Positions 24,575 to 33,531 are shown, counted from the stretch's first letter. The stretch is 64,000 bases of DNA from Peptoniphilus_A sp050943655 (GCF_050943655.1 NZ_JBMNPQ010000002.1:1-64000); one strand, 5' to 3'. The notes: generated by a model not told the origin, from the letters alone. Numbers and translations: made by a program.

Positions 24575-24599
24575 CCCCTGAAGTTTTAAACTCCAGGGG
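24575..24599. terminator. Bidirectional terminator between convergent operons
   Basis: CCCCTG (24575-24580) and CAGGGG (24594-24599) form the outer stem, with GTTT/AAAC inside. Six T follow on the minus strand (rpsR) and a T-rich tract on the plus strand. Confidence 0.82.
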
Positions 24600-24612
24600 T
24601 ATTATTTTTATA

Positions 24613-24837
24613 TTAGTCAGCACTGTATGGTAATAGTGCGATTTGTCTTGCTCTTTTAATAGCAACTGTCATTTCTCTTTGGTGTTTAGCATTTAAGCCT
24701 GTAATTCTTCTTGGAAGAATTTTACCTCTATCAGAAATGTAGTTTCTAAGAGTTTCTACATCTTTGTAGTCGATTTTTTTAGTCTTATCCTTTTCAAATG
24801 GATCGACTTTTCTTCTTCTGCCAAATCTTCTTTGCAT
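24613..24837 (-). CDS. rpsR: 30S ribosomal protein S18
   Basis: A 74-residue basic ribosomal protein that pairs with S6 on the platform of the small subunit. IDYKDVETLRNYISDRGKIL and RRITGLNAKHQREMTVAIKR are family signatures, and the basic N-terminus MQRRFGRRRK is typical. It is third in the conserved rpsF-ssb-rpsR operon, 14 bases after ssb. Confidence 0.97.
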   Translation of the reverse strand: MQRRFGRRRKVDPFEKDKTKKIDYKDVETLRNYISDRGKILPRRITGLNAKHQREMTVAIKRARQIALLPYSAD

Positions 24838-24851
24838 TTATGTTAACCTCC

Positions 24852-25352
24852 TTAAAATGGAATATCCTCATCGTCAATAGGGAAAAAACCGTCGTTGTCA
24901 TTGTTGCCAACGCTAGAGAAGTCATCGCCATATGCAGAGTTAACTGGTCCACTGTTTTGGTTAGGTGATGAAAAACCACCTTGATTTTGGTTAAATCCAC
25001 CCATGTTTTGTCCACCGCCAGATGAACTGATAAATGTAATATTATTAACTACAACATCTGTTGTATAAACAGTTCTTCCGTCTTTTTCGTAGGAACCTGT
25101 TTGGATTCTTCCCTCAACACCAATTTGTGAGCCTTTTTTAAAGTAGTTAGAAATAAGTTCTGCAGTAGAACCAAAAGCTGTGCAACCAATAAAGTCCGCA
25201 GTTTGCTGATTATTAGCTTCCATCTCTTGTTTCTTTTGTCTACTTAATCTACGGTCAACTGCAACAGTAAATCTAGCAATTGCCATACCATTTTGACTGT
25301 AACGAACGATCGGATCTCTTGTTAGTCTTCCTATTAAACAAACGCTATTCAT
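24852..25352 (-). CDS. ssb: Single-stranded DNA-binding protein
   Basis: Coats single-stranded DNA during replication and repair and recruits partner proteins. The 166 residues comprise an OB fold (MNSVCLIGRLTRDPIVRYSQ to about residue 105), a flexible Gly/Asn/Gln-rich linker, and the acidic tip DDEDIPF that partners bind. It lies between rpsF and rpsR in the standard order, so its supply is tied to ribosomal protein synthesis. Confidence 0.97.
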   Translation of the reverse strand: MNSVCLIGRLTRDPIVRYSQNGMAIARFTVAVDRRLSRQKKQEMEANNQQTADFIGCTAFGSTAELISNYFKKGSQIGVEGRIQTGSYEKDGRTVYTTDVVVNNITFISSSGGGQNMGGFNQNQGGFSSPNQNSGPVNSAYGDDFSSVGNNDNDGFFPIDDEDIPF

Positions 25353-25364
25353 AATATCTCCTCA

Positions 25365-25649
25365 TTAGTCTTCGACTTTAACAATCATTTGTCTCATTAC
25401 TGGGTCCATGATTTTAGCAAGTCTATTAAGTTCTACAATGTGTTCTGGTAAAGTTTCAAATTCTACGAAAACATAGTAAGCTTCGCTTTTGTATTCGATT
25501 TCGTAAGCAAGTTTTCTCATGCCCCATTCGTCTACATTTTGTACTTTGCCGTCTTTTTCGATTGCATTCTTAATTCTTTCAAAAGAAGCATTTCTTTTTT
25601 CTTCTTCCACTTCGGGATAAAACATAATCACCGCTTCGTACTTGTTCAT
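25365..25649 (-). CDS. rpsF: 30S ribosomal protein S6
   Basis: A 94-residue small-subunit protein and partner of S18. MNKYEAVIMFYPEVEEEKR, WGMRKLAYEIEYKSEAYYV and the closing DPVMRQMIVKVED are family signatures. It is first in rpsF-ssb-rpsR and is preceded by a promoter and a leader that resembles the S6:S18 autoregulatory site, so excess S6:S18 probably represses the operon. Confidence 0.97.
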   Translation of the reverse strand: MNKYEAVIMFYPEVEEEKRNASFERIKNAIEKDGKVQNVDEWGMRKLAYEIEYKSEAYYVFVEFETLPEHIVELNRLAKIMDPVMRQMIVKVED

Positions 25650-25665
25650 TTAAATTACACCTCCT

Positions 25666-25700
25666 TTTGGTCTTCGGCATAGTTTTTCTCTATGCAAGGA
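25666..25700 (-). promoter_or_regulatory. S6:S18-type rpsF leader (autoregulatory RNA)
   Basis: On the minus strand the leader reads CCTTGCATAG, a loop, then CTATGCCGAAGACC, just before the AAGGAGGTG ribosome site of rpsF. The CTTGC-stem-GCCGA layout resembles the known rpsF leader, in which a CCG bulge mimics the 16S rRNA site of S6:S18. Family membership is judged by eye. Confidence 0.65.
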
Positions 25701-25714
25701 TTTCAATCTTTGAT

Positions 25715-25743
25715 ATTATATATTATATAAAAGAATTAGTCAA
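25715..25743 (-). promoter_or_regulatory. Promoter for rpsF-ssb-rpsR
   Basis: TTGACT (minus strand, 25738-25743), a 17-base spacer and TATAAT (25715-25720). Confidence 0.85.
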
Positions 25744-25760
25744 GAATTTTTGAGGTGATT

Positions 25761-26237
25761 ATGAAAAGTAAAAAAATAACTGTCCCAAAGAAAAAAACAA
25801 TAGCACTTGTAGCTCACGACCACAAGAAGAAGGAGCTTCTTGAGTGGGTTAAAAAGCACGAAGACAAACTAAAGGGCCACAACTTTATTGGCACAGGCAC
25901 AACAGCTGCCATCATATCAAATAAAACATCACTTGACGTAAGAAGACTATCATCAGGTCCACTTGGCGGCGACCAACAACTTGGTGCTTTAATTTCAAAA
26001 GGAGAAATTGACATATTAATATTTTTCTGGGACCCCCTTGAGGCACAACCTCACGACCCAGATGTGAAGGCGCTTCTTAGAATATCGACGCTTTATGACA
26101 TAGCCATGGCAACATCTCCGACAACAGCTGACTTCATACTGTCATCGCCTATGTTTTTAGATGAGTATGACAAGAGCGTGCTCGATAGCGAATATTCAGT
26201 GGAAGAGAGAATCGAACGAGATAACTTTGAAGACTAA
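25761..26237 (+). CDS. mgsA: Methylglyoxal synthase
   Basis: Converts dihydroxyacetone phosphate to methylglyoxal and phosphate, a bypass used when phosphate is short relative to sugar phosphates. The 158-residue chain has ALVAHDHKKKELLEWV, the phosphate-binding GTGTTAAIIS, SGPLGGDQQLGA and the catalytic-Asp region ILIFFWDPLEAQPHDPDVKA. The ATG at 25761 lies four bases after GAGGTG; the upstream in-frame GTG is part of that site. The basic N-terminal extension (KSKKITVPKKK) is slightly longer than in E. coli. The PPC-domain gene follows after 11 bases. Confidence 0.94.
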   Translation: MKSKKITVPKKKTIALVAHDHKKKELLEWVKKHEDKLKGHNFIGTGTTAAIISNKTSLDVRRLSSGPLGGDQQLGALISKGEIDILIFFWDPLEAQPHDPDVKALLRISTLYDIAMATSPTTADFILSSPMFLDEYDKSVLDSEYSVEERIERDNFED

Positions 26238-26248
26238 TAGGAGGAAAT

Positions 26249-26671
26249 ATGGATTACAGAAGATTTAACAACACAATAATAGCAAGAATCGATAGAGGCG
26301 AAGAAGTTCACGAAAAATTAGAAGAAATCGCCACAAAAGAAAACATAAAGCTCGCAAGCATCTACGGACTTGGAGCGACAGACAAATTTAGAATAGGATC
26401 ATTTAAAGTATCAAACAAGGACTACACAGAATACGACTTCGAAGGCGACTACGAAATACTATCAATAATAGGAAGCATATCCACAAAAGATGGAGAGTAC
26501 TACCCACATCTTCACATAAGCTGTGGCGATGACAAAGGAAAAGTATTTGGCGGTCACCTTAAAAAAGCTCGCATTAGCGTAACTTGCGAACTGACAATAA
26601 ATGTAATAGACGGAAGAGTCGAAAGACAAATAGACGAAGAAACAGGAATAAACATTTATAAATTTGACTAA
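26249..26671 (+). CDS. PPC (DUF296) domain protein
   Basis: A 140-residue single-domain PPC/DUF296 protein. LASIYGLGATDKFRIGSF lies near residue 35, and YPHLHISCGDDKGKVFGGHL near residue 85 is the hallmark, with histidines that bind metal in characterised structures. Stand-alone bacterial members are often called DNA-binding by analogy to plant AT-hook proteins, but no AT-hook is present here, so the biochemical role is open. It is co-directional with mgsA, 11 bases apart, and followed by a terminator. Confidence 0.85.
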   Translation: MDYRRFNNTIIARIDRGEEVHEKLEEIATKENIKLASIYGLGATDKFRIGSFKVSNKDYTEYDFEGDYEILSIIGSISTKDGEYYPHLHISCGDDKGKVFGGHLKKARISVTCELTINVIDGRVERQIDEETGINIYKFD

Positions 26672-26677
26672 TAAATT

Positions 26678-26698
26678 GGGGCCGCTGGGCCCCTTTTT
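26678..26698 (+). terminator. Terminator of mgsA-PPC unit
   Basis: GGGGCC pairs with GGCCCC around a four-base loop, then TTTTT. Confidence 0.88.
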
Positions 26699-26726
26699 GT
26701 GTGGAGAAAATTATTTTATAGATAAT

Positions 26727-27670
26727 CTGTAGGGTCGTGGGAGCGATGCGCCCTCGTCTTAACCACGTTGCATATTGAAGCCATTCCCCGTAAGATGTTC
26801 TTGTTAAGACGATAAGGTCTCGCCCTACTACTTTGCAGATCCCTCGACTACGCTCGGGATGACGGAGTGTGGGGGCGTCATCCTGAGCGAAACGGAAGGC
26901 GCAGCCTGGAGTGCAGTCGAAGGATCTGTAGTGTTGTCTGGCGATGTGTTTTCGTCTTGATGTAAAAGTGTTTTGGGGTGATATGCGGCAGTAAAGTTTC
27001 GCAAAAAGCCGTTAAAAATTTCATTTGTTTGAGCAAGCCACAATAACCATTTCAAGTTAAAGAAAAAAGCTATAGAGAAAAAACTTAACAAAAATTATAA
27101 CTCGCGAGTTATGAAATTTAGGCTTTTTGCGGAGTACTAAAAAGTCAGATAAGTTCAACACATTTTCCGAAGTGGGCGTTGGGGATTAGGTTGGTGCGCG
27201 AGGAAGGGAAGGGGACAATCGCAGCGGATGAGCGGAAGCCCCCTTCCCTTCCTCGCAAAATGAAATGCAAAACGCAGTTTTGAGATTAAGTTATTTATGA
27301 TTTAACCTTGAGGTTTTCTCGTTAAGACGACAAGGTCTCGCCCTACTACTTTGCAGATCCCTCGACTAACGCTCGGGATGACCGGTAGGAGACGACAGTG
27401 AATGTAGATAATTTCATAACAATATCAGAGAAATGCCCACCTCCAACGTCATCCTGAGCGAACGAAGTGAGTCGCACTTTACAGCATAAGACCTACGACG
27501 AAATCAAAGATTTCTGTTAGGTCTTTAAAGGATCTGTAGAGTGATGGCGACGATGTGTTGTCGTCTTGATGTGAAAAAGTTTTGGAGTTTTTCTCCTTTA
27601 CGCTATTTCTTTAAGACGATGAGGTTCGCCCTACTTTACAGATCCCTCGACTGTCGCTCGGTATGACTTA
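26727..27670 (+). repeat. Palindromic repeat cluster 6
   Basis: Fills the gap between convergent PPC and holin-like genes. It holds a short unit lacking most of its left arm (about 26727-26865), a long unit (26876-27382), a type II linker with AATTTCATAACAATATCAG, and a short unit (27447-27667) carrying the AAGACCTA/TTAGGTCTT left-arm tip insert. The left arm of the long unit has yet another tip (GAAACGGAAGGCGCAGCC). There is no gene between 26672 and 27812. Confidence 0.9.
26876..27382 (+). repeat. Long-form repeat, copy C
   Basis: Complete copy with both arms and both internal hairpins. The first internal hairpin is intact (CGCAAAAAGCC and GGCTTTTTGCG). The second is slightly shortened on its G-rich strand (GCGAGGAAGGGAAGGGG), which makes it pair without the bulge seen in copy A and so supports selection for the stem. 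Confidence 0.9.
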
Positions 27671-27774
27671 TTGAGACGTTTATATGAATAAACTGTTATG
27701 TGCCTTTATGCAATAAATTTTTCTTACAAATCAGTCAACTCTAATTTTACTTCAGTAAAACTTTTTAAAAACAT

Positions 27775-27804
27775 AAAAAACCTACAGACCTTAAAATCTG
27801 TAGG
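27775..27804 (-). terminator. Terminator of the holin-like gene
   Basis: CCTACAGA (27781-27788) pairs with TCTGTAGG (27797-27804); six T follow on the minus strand. Confidence 0.85.
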
Positions 27805-27812
27805 CTTCTATA

Positions 27813-28154
27813 TTATTTTTCAAAAATTTTCATTACAAAACTATTTATTAAGCCAAGTACTATTGCTGCCCAAAATGCTGTTCCAAAGCTTGCGATATAA
27901 GCATTTGGTGTAAATTTAAAAGCAATCATTAGCACTAGAGCATTTACAACTAAGGAAAAAATTCCGAATGTTAATATTGTAAGTGGTAGTGACAATACTT
28001 TTAATATTGGTTTAATAAACATATTGACAATGCCAAGAACAATTGCAAAAAGAATCATTGTTCCACTTGTTGCAAAGTGAATGTTAGCAAAAAGTGCATC
28101 TAGAATAAAAATTGAAATTAAGTTAGCAATTAAAGTTGCTATAGGACTAATCAT
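27813..28154 (-). CDS. Small membrane protein of the phage-holin IV-like (Phage_holin_4_2) type
   Basis: A 113-residue protein with four membrane segments, at about residues 5-22, 30-46, 56-74 and 88-106. The stretch VLGIVNMFIKPILKVLSLPL followed by TILTFGIFSLVVNALVLMI is typical of this widespread family. Despite the family name there is no phage context here; chromosomal members are of unknown function. It starts 24 bases after the aldehyde dehydrogenase stop behind a GGAGG site and ends at a terminator. Confidence 0.82.
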   Translation of the reverse strand: MISPIATLIANLISIFILDALFANIHFATSGTMILFAIVLGIVNMFIKPILKVLSLPLTILTFGIFSLVVNALVLMIAFKFTPNAYIASFGTAFWAAIVLGLINSFVMKIFEK

Positions 28155-28178
28155 TAAAAAACCTCCATGATTAATAAT

Positions 28179-29555
28179 TTATTTATAAAATTTTTTTAAA
28201 ATATTTAAGTAACTATCTTTGTAAGGGTGGTTCCTAAACTTGATGTCAAAAAATTTGGATTTATATAGGCATGTCCTCTTCCTTGTAAAAGTATCAAAGC
28301 TTGCCTTGCCGTGATAATTTCCAATTCCAGAATTTTTAACTCCGCCAAAGGGAGCTCTATTCGATGCCATGTGCATAAGCGTGTCGTTTACGCATACTCC
28401 TCCAGAATTTATATTAGAAATAATCTTTTCGATAAAATCATCGTCGTCAGAAAAAATATACATTGCAAGGGGATTTTTGTTAACTTCAACGATATCACGA
28501 ATCTCATCGATGTTTTCAAAGGTCAAAATCGGAAAGATTGGTCCAAAGATTTCTTCGTTCATGACTTTTGAGTCAAGACTCGGCGAGTCGATTATAACGG
28601 GAGAAATTTTTAAATTTTCTTCGTCAAAGTGCTCTACTCCAAGCTTTGGAAAGATTGCGTTACCTTCAATCAAGTTTGCGACTCTGTTAAAATGTCTTTC
28701 GTTAATAATATTTGGATAATTTTTGTAATAATATTCCTTACTCGGTATGGCCTTTTTTATCTGATGAATTATCTCATCAATCAGCCTATTTTTAACCAAG
28801 CTGTGACATATGATGTAGTCAGGTGCGACACAGGTCTGCCCCGCGTTCATAAGCTTTCCAAAGACAATTCTTTTGGCACATTTTTTGATATTTACATTTT
28901 CATCGACAATAGTAGGCGACTTGCCACCAAGCTCAAGCGTAACGGGAGTTAGATTTTTTGATGCTGCCTCCATTACAATTTTTCCAACTCTAGGGCTTCC
29001 AGTAAAAAATATATAGTCAAAGTCCTTTTCGAGAAGCTTGCTGCTTACATCTTCTGCTCCCTGAACAACTTGTACCCTATTATCAGAAATCTCCTTTAAA
29101 ATTTTATCTATCCAAAAGGAAGTCTCGTTTGCGTATTCAGAGGGCTTTAAAATAACAGTGTTTCCGCCAGCAACTGCTCCCACAAGAGGAGTTAGACTTA
29201 AGTTAATAGGATAGTTCCAAGGCGACATTATGAGTACGACGCCGTGAGGCTCTTTAATAACCTTAAGGCTTCCTGGAAACTGCGTGATTGAAGTTCTAGG
29301 ATTATCAGGTTTTGATAATCTTTTAAGATTTTTTAAAAAATAATTTATCTCTTCATACACAATTCCAAGCTCTGTCATAAAAGCCTCGGCCCTTGACTTG
29401 CCGAGATCCTTATAAACCGCATTTAAAAGTTTTTCTTCGTGCTTTTCTAAAGCATCTTTTAAAATTCTAAGATAATAAATGCGGCCATCGATGTCTCTTG
29501 TCTTGCCACTTTTATAATAATCATAAGAATTTTTAAAAATTAGATCAATGTCCAT
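28179..29555 (-). CDS. Aldehyde dehydrogenase (class 3-like)
   Basis: Oxidises an aldehyde to its acid with NAD(P). The 458-residue length matches the short class 3-type group. The cofactor site FTGSPRVGK lies near residue 186, the catalytic Glu in TLELGGKSP near 206, the catalytic Cys in NAGQTCVAPDY near 242, and EEIFGPIFPI near 330. There is no N-terminal targeting signal. The final 50 residues include a basic run and HPYKDSYLNILKKF, seen in related fatty-aldehyde enzymes. The substrate is not defined by context. Confidence 0.92.
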   Translation of the reverse strand: MDIDLIFKNSYDYYKSGKTRDIDGRIYYLRILKDALEKHEEKLLNAVYKDLGKSRAEAFMTELGIVYEEINYFLKNLKRLSKPDNPRTSITQFPGSLKVIKEPHGVVLIMSPWNYPINLSLTPLVGAVAGGNTVILKPSEYANETSFWIDKILKEISDNRVQVVQGAEDVSSKLLEKDFDYIFFTGSPRVGKIVMEAASKNLTPVTLELGGKSPTIVDENVNIKKCAKRIVFGKLMNAGQTCVAPDYIICHSLVKNRLIDEIIHQIKKAIPSKEYYYKNYPNIINERHFNRVANLIEGNAIFPKLGVEHFDEENLKISPVIIDSPSLDSKVMNEEIFGPIFPILTFENIDEIRDIVEVNKNPLAMYIFSDDDDFIEKIISNINSGGVCVNDTLMHMASNRAPFGGVKNSGIGNYHGKASFDTFTRKRTCLYKSKFFDIKFRNHPYKDSYLNILKKFYK

Positions 29556-29606
29556 AGCATCACCTACTTACTAATCATATACCCATATTTATATCAAATT
29601 ACTTTA

Positions 29607-30095
29607 TTAATTTGCACTGCGTGCAATGTCTATTAAGTGATCTATTGCAATCATAAAGGCGACGATTATGTCCATGTACTCTTCATCATATATCTCAATT
29701 TCAAATCTGTCGGCAATAGTAAAGAGCTCGCGCTTCATCTGGCCAATTTCCTTGTCGCCATTTTTAATCACAAAGTTGTGGGATAAAAAATCTCCTTCGA
29801 TAGAAATATCCATGCTTGGAAAGATTACATCAATTTTCTTATAAAATAACCTAAAGCGTGACTTTAACCTTGCCACATCTCCATTTGCAAAAGTTATTAC
29901 AAACTCGGGAAGATAGTGGAGAAGTTCCCTTGTGATGACGAAGATCTCGTTATGATTTTTATCAGAAACTGTAACATTTAACCCGAAAAAAGCAAAATCT
30001 TGATCCACATAATAAACCACTTCGTCGTTCTCATCTAAAATTGGATAGTGGTCTGTAATCTTAAAAACTTTTTGCTGTATGTATAATTTTTTCAT
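29607..30095 (-). CDS. LURP-one/YxjI-like (Tubby-fold) protein
   Basis: A 162-residue protein of the LURP-one-related family, built as a beta barrel around a central helix. MKKLYIQQKVFKITDHYPI, then DENDEVVYYVDQDFAFFGLN and the late AFMIAIDHLID are typical. Bacterial members are of unknown function; the fold relates to membrane-binding Tubby proteins. It lies 51 bases before the aldehyde dehydrogenase on the same strand and diverges from the next membrane protein gene. Confidence 0.78.
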   Translation of the reverse strand: MKKLYIQQKVFKITDHYPILDENDEVVYYVDQDFAFFGLNVTVSDKNHNEIFVITRELLHYLPEFVITFANGDVARLKSRFRLFYKKIDVIFPSMDISIEGDFLSHNFVIKNGDKEIGQMKRELFTIADRFEIEIYDEEYMDIIVAFMIAIDHLIDIARSAN

Positions 30096-30225
30096 AAAAA
30101 CTCCTTAAACTTAAAAAAATTGGGCATATAATATATAATATTATTATGTTAGAAAGTTTTTTGTAATACAAGGAAAAATCTCTTCTTTGACAAAACTTAA
30201 CTTTTTAATCAGAATGGAGGAAAAC

Positions 30226-30987
30226 ATGAAGAGAGAATACAGCTATTTTCCAATTTTTGGAATAATCATAATTAACGCAATAATAGCAGTGATATTAAAT
30301 GAAATTTCTGAAAACTTGGAATTTATACAACTTATCGTGGGAATAATATCAAACTTTTTAATCTTTTCGGGACTATTACATACGAGAACGGGAGGAATAG
30401 GAGATTATTTTTCAAACATCAAGAGAATAAATGCGAATGTAATATTTGTAAATATAGTCTCTGGAATAATAAGCGCATTGTTTTTGATGCTTATCATATC
30501 CTTAAGCGCGGTCTCTTATATTCCAGATGACATCTACTTTGAAAAGAGCTCATCTAATATTGGAATAATAACAGCACTGGTAATTGGCACAATAATTATG
30601 GAACTTATATTTATGTACACAAACTTGGTGTTGGCAGACGAGAGAAATGAAGAATTAAGCTTTGGAGCTTCGCTAAAACTTGTAATAAAGACTGGATTTA
30701 ATTTGACACTTGAAACAGTAAAAATATTTTTAAAGATATTTTTTATACCAGTGATATTTTTAATAATAGTTGGACTAATGACTGTGACAAAAAGTGTTGG
30801 AGTTCTGCCAACAATTGCAGTAATAGGACTTTCAGTGAGCATTATATATTTAGTATTTGCAATACCAACATATATGGCTCGAATCTCCGATGCGTATATA
30901 GATTACACAGGACATAACATTGATGGAAAATTAGAAGATGGGGAAGAACAAGACGAAGAAGAACGAGACGAAGATCCAGAAGATTAA
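30226..30987 (+). CDS. Membrane protein with acidic tail, unknown function
   Basis: A 253-residue protein with about six membrane segments. The start at 30226 (MKREYSYFP) follows GGAGG; the frame extends upstream without a better site. The second hydrophobic pair is separated by HTRTGGIGDYFSNIKRINAN, and the C-terminus is a strikingly acidic cytoplasmic tail (GEEQDEEERDEDPED). No family is recognised; the general layout resembles small DUF4013-type membrane proteins, but I would not assign it. A terminator follows. Confidence 0.65.
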   Translation: MKREYSYFPIFGIIIINAIIAVILNEISENLEFIQLIVGIISNFLIFSGLLHTRTGGIGDYFSNIKRINANVIFVNIVSGIISALFLMLIISLSAVSYIPDDIYFEKSSSNIGIITALVIGTIIMELIFMYTNLVLADERNEELSFGASLKLVIKTGFNLTLETVKIFLKIFFIPVIFLIIVGLMTVTKSVGVLPTIAVIGLSVSIIYLVFAIPTYMARISDAYIDYTGHNIDGKLEDGEEQDEEERDEDPED

Positions 30988-30992
30988 ATAGT

Positions 30993-31033
30993 AAAAAAAA
31001 GGTATGGTGCATAACTTGCATCATACCTTTTCT
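30993..31033 (+). terminator. Terminator of the acidic-tail membrane protein
   Basis: AAAAGGTATGGTGC pairs with GCATCATACCTTTT around ATAACTT. Its arms closely match those of the long hairpin at 36402-36474. Confidence 0.85.
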
Positions 31034-31099
31034 ATTAATAAAGAATTTAGAAAACTCTCGGCACAGTAGATTGATTAACTATAAAAAGCCTTCACACGC

Positions 31100-32115
31100 C
31101 GTCATATTGAGTGAGGGGTTCGATAGAGTCGCAGAATCTGCGTCTTAAGGAGAAACAGCCTAAGCGTCTTAAAGAGATAGCGTAAAGGAGAATGACTCCA
31201 ATACGCAACGTGGTTAAGACGACCGCACATCGCTCCCGAGACCCTACAGATCCTTCGACTTCGTCGTCGCTTTGCTCCTTCTTCGCTCAGGATGACGCCC
31301 CATGAGGTGTTCTTCATATAACGCAGATGAACCATGGCGCAGTTACAACATACTCTATTAATAACCTCAACACTCCGTCATCTTGAGCGAAAGAAAATTC
31401 GCAAGAATTTTCTGAAGTCGAAAGATCTGTAACTTTAGAAGCAACAGCCTACTCGTTTTAACCAAACAACGTAGAGGGCATAACTATAACTATCGAAAAA
31501 TAACCTAAACACCTGTCGTCACCTATTATTCGTCATCCCGAGCGTAGTCGAGAAATCTGCGCCTTTAGGAGAAACAACCTAAGCGTCTTAACGAGATAAC
31601 CTCATGGTTAAATCATAAATAACTTAATCTCAAAACTACGTTTTGCATTCCTTTTTGCGAGGAAGGGAAGGGGGCTTCCGCTCATCCGCTGCGATTGTCC
31701 CCTTCCCTCTCCTCGCGCACCAACCTAACCCCCAACGCCCACTTCGGAGAATGTGTTGAACTTATCTGACTATTTAGTACTCCGCAAAAAGCCTAAATTT
31801 CATAACTCGCAGATTATAATTTTTGTTAAGCTTTTTCTCTATAGCTTTTTTCTTTAACTTGAAATGGTTATTGTGGTTTGCTCAAACAAATGAAATTTTT
31901 AACGGCTTTTTGCGAAACTTGTCTTCTGCATATCACCCCAAAACACTTTTACATCAAAACGAAAACACATCGCTCAAAGACTCTACAGATCCTTCGACTG
32001 CACTCCAGGCTTCGCCTTCCGTTCCGCTCAGGATGACGTTGGATGGGTGATGGTCAAAACTACGACACATTGCTCCCACAGCCCCACAAATCCTTCGACG
32101 CACAAAATAATTTTT
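31100..32115 (-). repeat. Palindromic repeat cluster 7 (reverse orientation)
   Basis: The only cluster in the opposite orientation. It holds a short unit (31100-31297), a right half with the stem ATCTT/AAGAT and a GAAAATTCGCAAGAATTTTC tip (from 31376), a long unit (31531-32039) and a degenerate left half (about 32060-32100). The type I linker is seen in reverse at about 31300-31370. It lies between convergent genes; no gene is visible from 30988 to 32164. Confidence 0.9.
31531..32039 (-). repeat. Long-form repeat, copy D
   Basis: Complete copy in reverse orientation. Both internal hairpins are present. The right arm has lost its stem match (ATCCC against GAAAT), so this arm is degenerate. 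The left-arm tip matches copies C and E (the GGAAGGCGAAGCC type), which suggests a common ancestor. Confidence 0.88.
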
Positions 32116-32134
32116 CTATTGTTTTAACTGCATT

Positions 32135-32158
32135 AAAAAAGGAAGGCTTAGCCTTCCC
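32135..32158 (-). terminator. Terminator of the M18 aminopeptidase gene
   Basis: GGAAGGC and GCCTTCC pair around TTA; six T follow on the minus strand. Confidence 0.87.
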
Positions 32159-32164
32159 AATAAT

Positions 32165-33484
32165 TTATTCTACTTCAAATCCGTGAGCGCTGTCGATTTT
32201 TATATTTGTGTTATAAAATTCTTCAAGTCCCTTTACTGCGTAGTAAACGTCTTTTGCTCCGCCAGTTTCATAATTTGAGTGCATTGCAATTTGTGCAAGA
32301 CCCATGTCAACTGCGTGAACAGAAACTTGTGTGTTGGATAAGTTTCCTAAAGTGCTGCCGCCCATGATGTTACTTCTGTTTGCAAAGTTTTGGTATGGAA
32401 CTTCCGCGCGATTTAGTATAGTCTTAAACACAGATTGGCTAAACGCATCAGATGTGTATTTTTGGTTTGCAGCTTCTTTTATTACAATTCCGCCGTTCAT
32501 GAATACTTTGTTTTCGTCATCAGTTTTTTCTGGATGGTTTGGATGAACTGCGTGTGCGTTGTCGCATGATACTAAGAAACTCTTGCTAATTGCTCTAAAG
32601 TAGTCTTCTTCAGTGTAACCGAGATTGTTGTTAATTCTCTTTAGAACATCGTGAAGGAATGTTGACATTGCACCTTGTTTTGTGTTTGATCCAACTTCTT
32701 CATTGTCAAAGCATGCATATACATTAATAGCCTTGTCATTGTTAGATGCGATAAATGCCTTCATTGATGTGAATGCACATTCTAGGTCGTCAAGTTTTGG
32801 AGTTGATATAAATTCATTTTCAAGTCCCCAAACTTTTCCCTCTTGTCTATTTACAAGGAACAAATCTTTTGCTATAATGTCTTCTTCTTTGACGCCCATT
32901 TCGTCAGCAATCATCTTGTCGTAAGCACCTTTTTTAAGTGCGCCTGCTGAAAATAGTGGACAAAGGTCAACTTGTCTATTGTATTTGTATCCGTCGTTAA
33001 TATCTCTATTAAAGTGAATTGGTTGATTTGGTATTATCAACAAATCTTTGTCGATGTTAAGAAGTTTTGATTCTACCTTGTTGCCGTCCTTTACCAAGAC
33101 TCTTCCTGCAAGTGAAAGAGGTTTATCAAGCCAAGTTGAGTCGATTACTCCGCCGTAACTTTCGACATTAAGTCTTAGGTAGTCGTCTGGTCCTTCTAGT
33201 TCTGGCACGCTCTTTACCTTGTAAGTTGGTGAGTCGCTATGTGATGCTGTCATTTGGAAGTGGTAGTCAGTTAGGTCACGGCCTATTTTAAAGGCGATGA
33301 TACTTGATCCATTTCTCATTGTGTAGTAAGCTTTTCCCTTTTCAAGCTTCCATTCTTCGCCTTCTCTTAAATAAGTTGCGCCTGCTTCTTCCATATAGTT
33401 TTTTATATTATCGATTGAGTGGAACATACTTGCACTTTTTTTATTAAATTCAAGTAGTTCTTCTGCTAATTTTAAATATTCCAT
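32165..33484 (-). CDS. M18 family aminopeptidase
   Basis: Cytoplasmic zinc aminopeptidase of the aspartyl-aminopeptidase family, which trims N-terminal residues from peptides and often prefers acidic or neutral ones. At 439 residues it is full length. Metal ligands are visible in TASHSDSPTYKV near residue 80, the LDDLECA segment near 232, FDNEEVGSNTKQGA near 260 and HAVHPNHPEK near 315; NIMGGSTLGNL is a late signature. A terminator lies downstream, and an amino-acid permease gene lies 76 bases upstream on the same strand behind its own terminator. Confidence 0.92.
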   Translation of the reverse strand: MEYLKLAEELLEFNKKSASMFHSIDNIKNYMEEAGATYLREGEEWKLEKGKAYYTMRNGSSIIAFKIGRDLTDYHFQMTASHSDSPTYKVKSVPELEGPDDYLRLNVESYGGVIDSTWLDKPLSLAGRVLVKDGNKVESKLLNIDKDLLIIPNQPIHFNRDINDGYKYNRQVDLCPLFSAGALKKGAYDKMIADEMGVKEEDIIAKDLFLVNRQEGKVWGLENEFISTPKLDDLECAFTSMKAFIASNNDKAINVYACFDNEEVGSNTKQGAMSTFLHDVLKRINNNLGYTEEDYFRAISKSFLVSCDNAHAVHPNHPEKTDDENKVFMNGGIVIKEAANQKYTSDAFSQSVFKTILNRAEVPYQNFANRSNIMGGSTLGNLSNTQVSVHAVDMGLAQIAMHSNYETGGAKDVYYAVKGLEEFYNTNIKIDSAHGFEVE

Positions 33485-33531
33485 TTTTTACACCTCTATT
33501 TTTATTTAACCAATTTTACACAAATTAAAAC

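Noticed and set aside
26249..26671. Histone-like or AT-hook regulator
   Set aside because: The PPC domain is clear but no AT-hook or other DNA-binding segment is present, so a DNA-binding role is not supported.
27813..28154. Prophage holin
   Set aside because: The family name includes holin, but no phage genes are near and such proteins are common on chromosomes.
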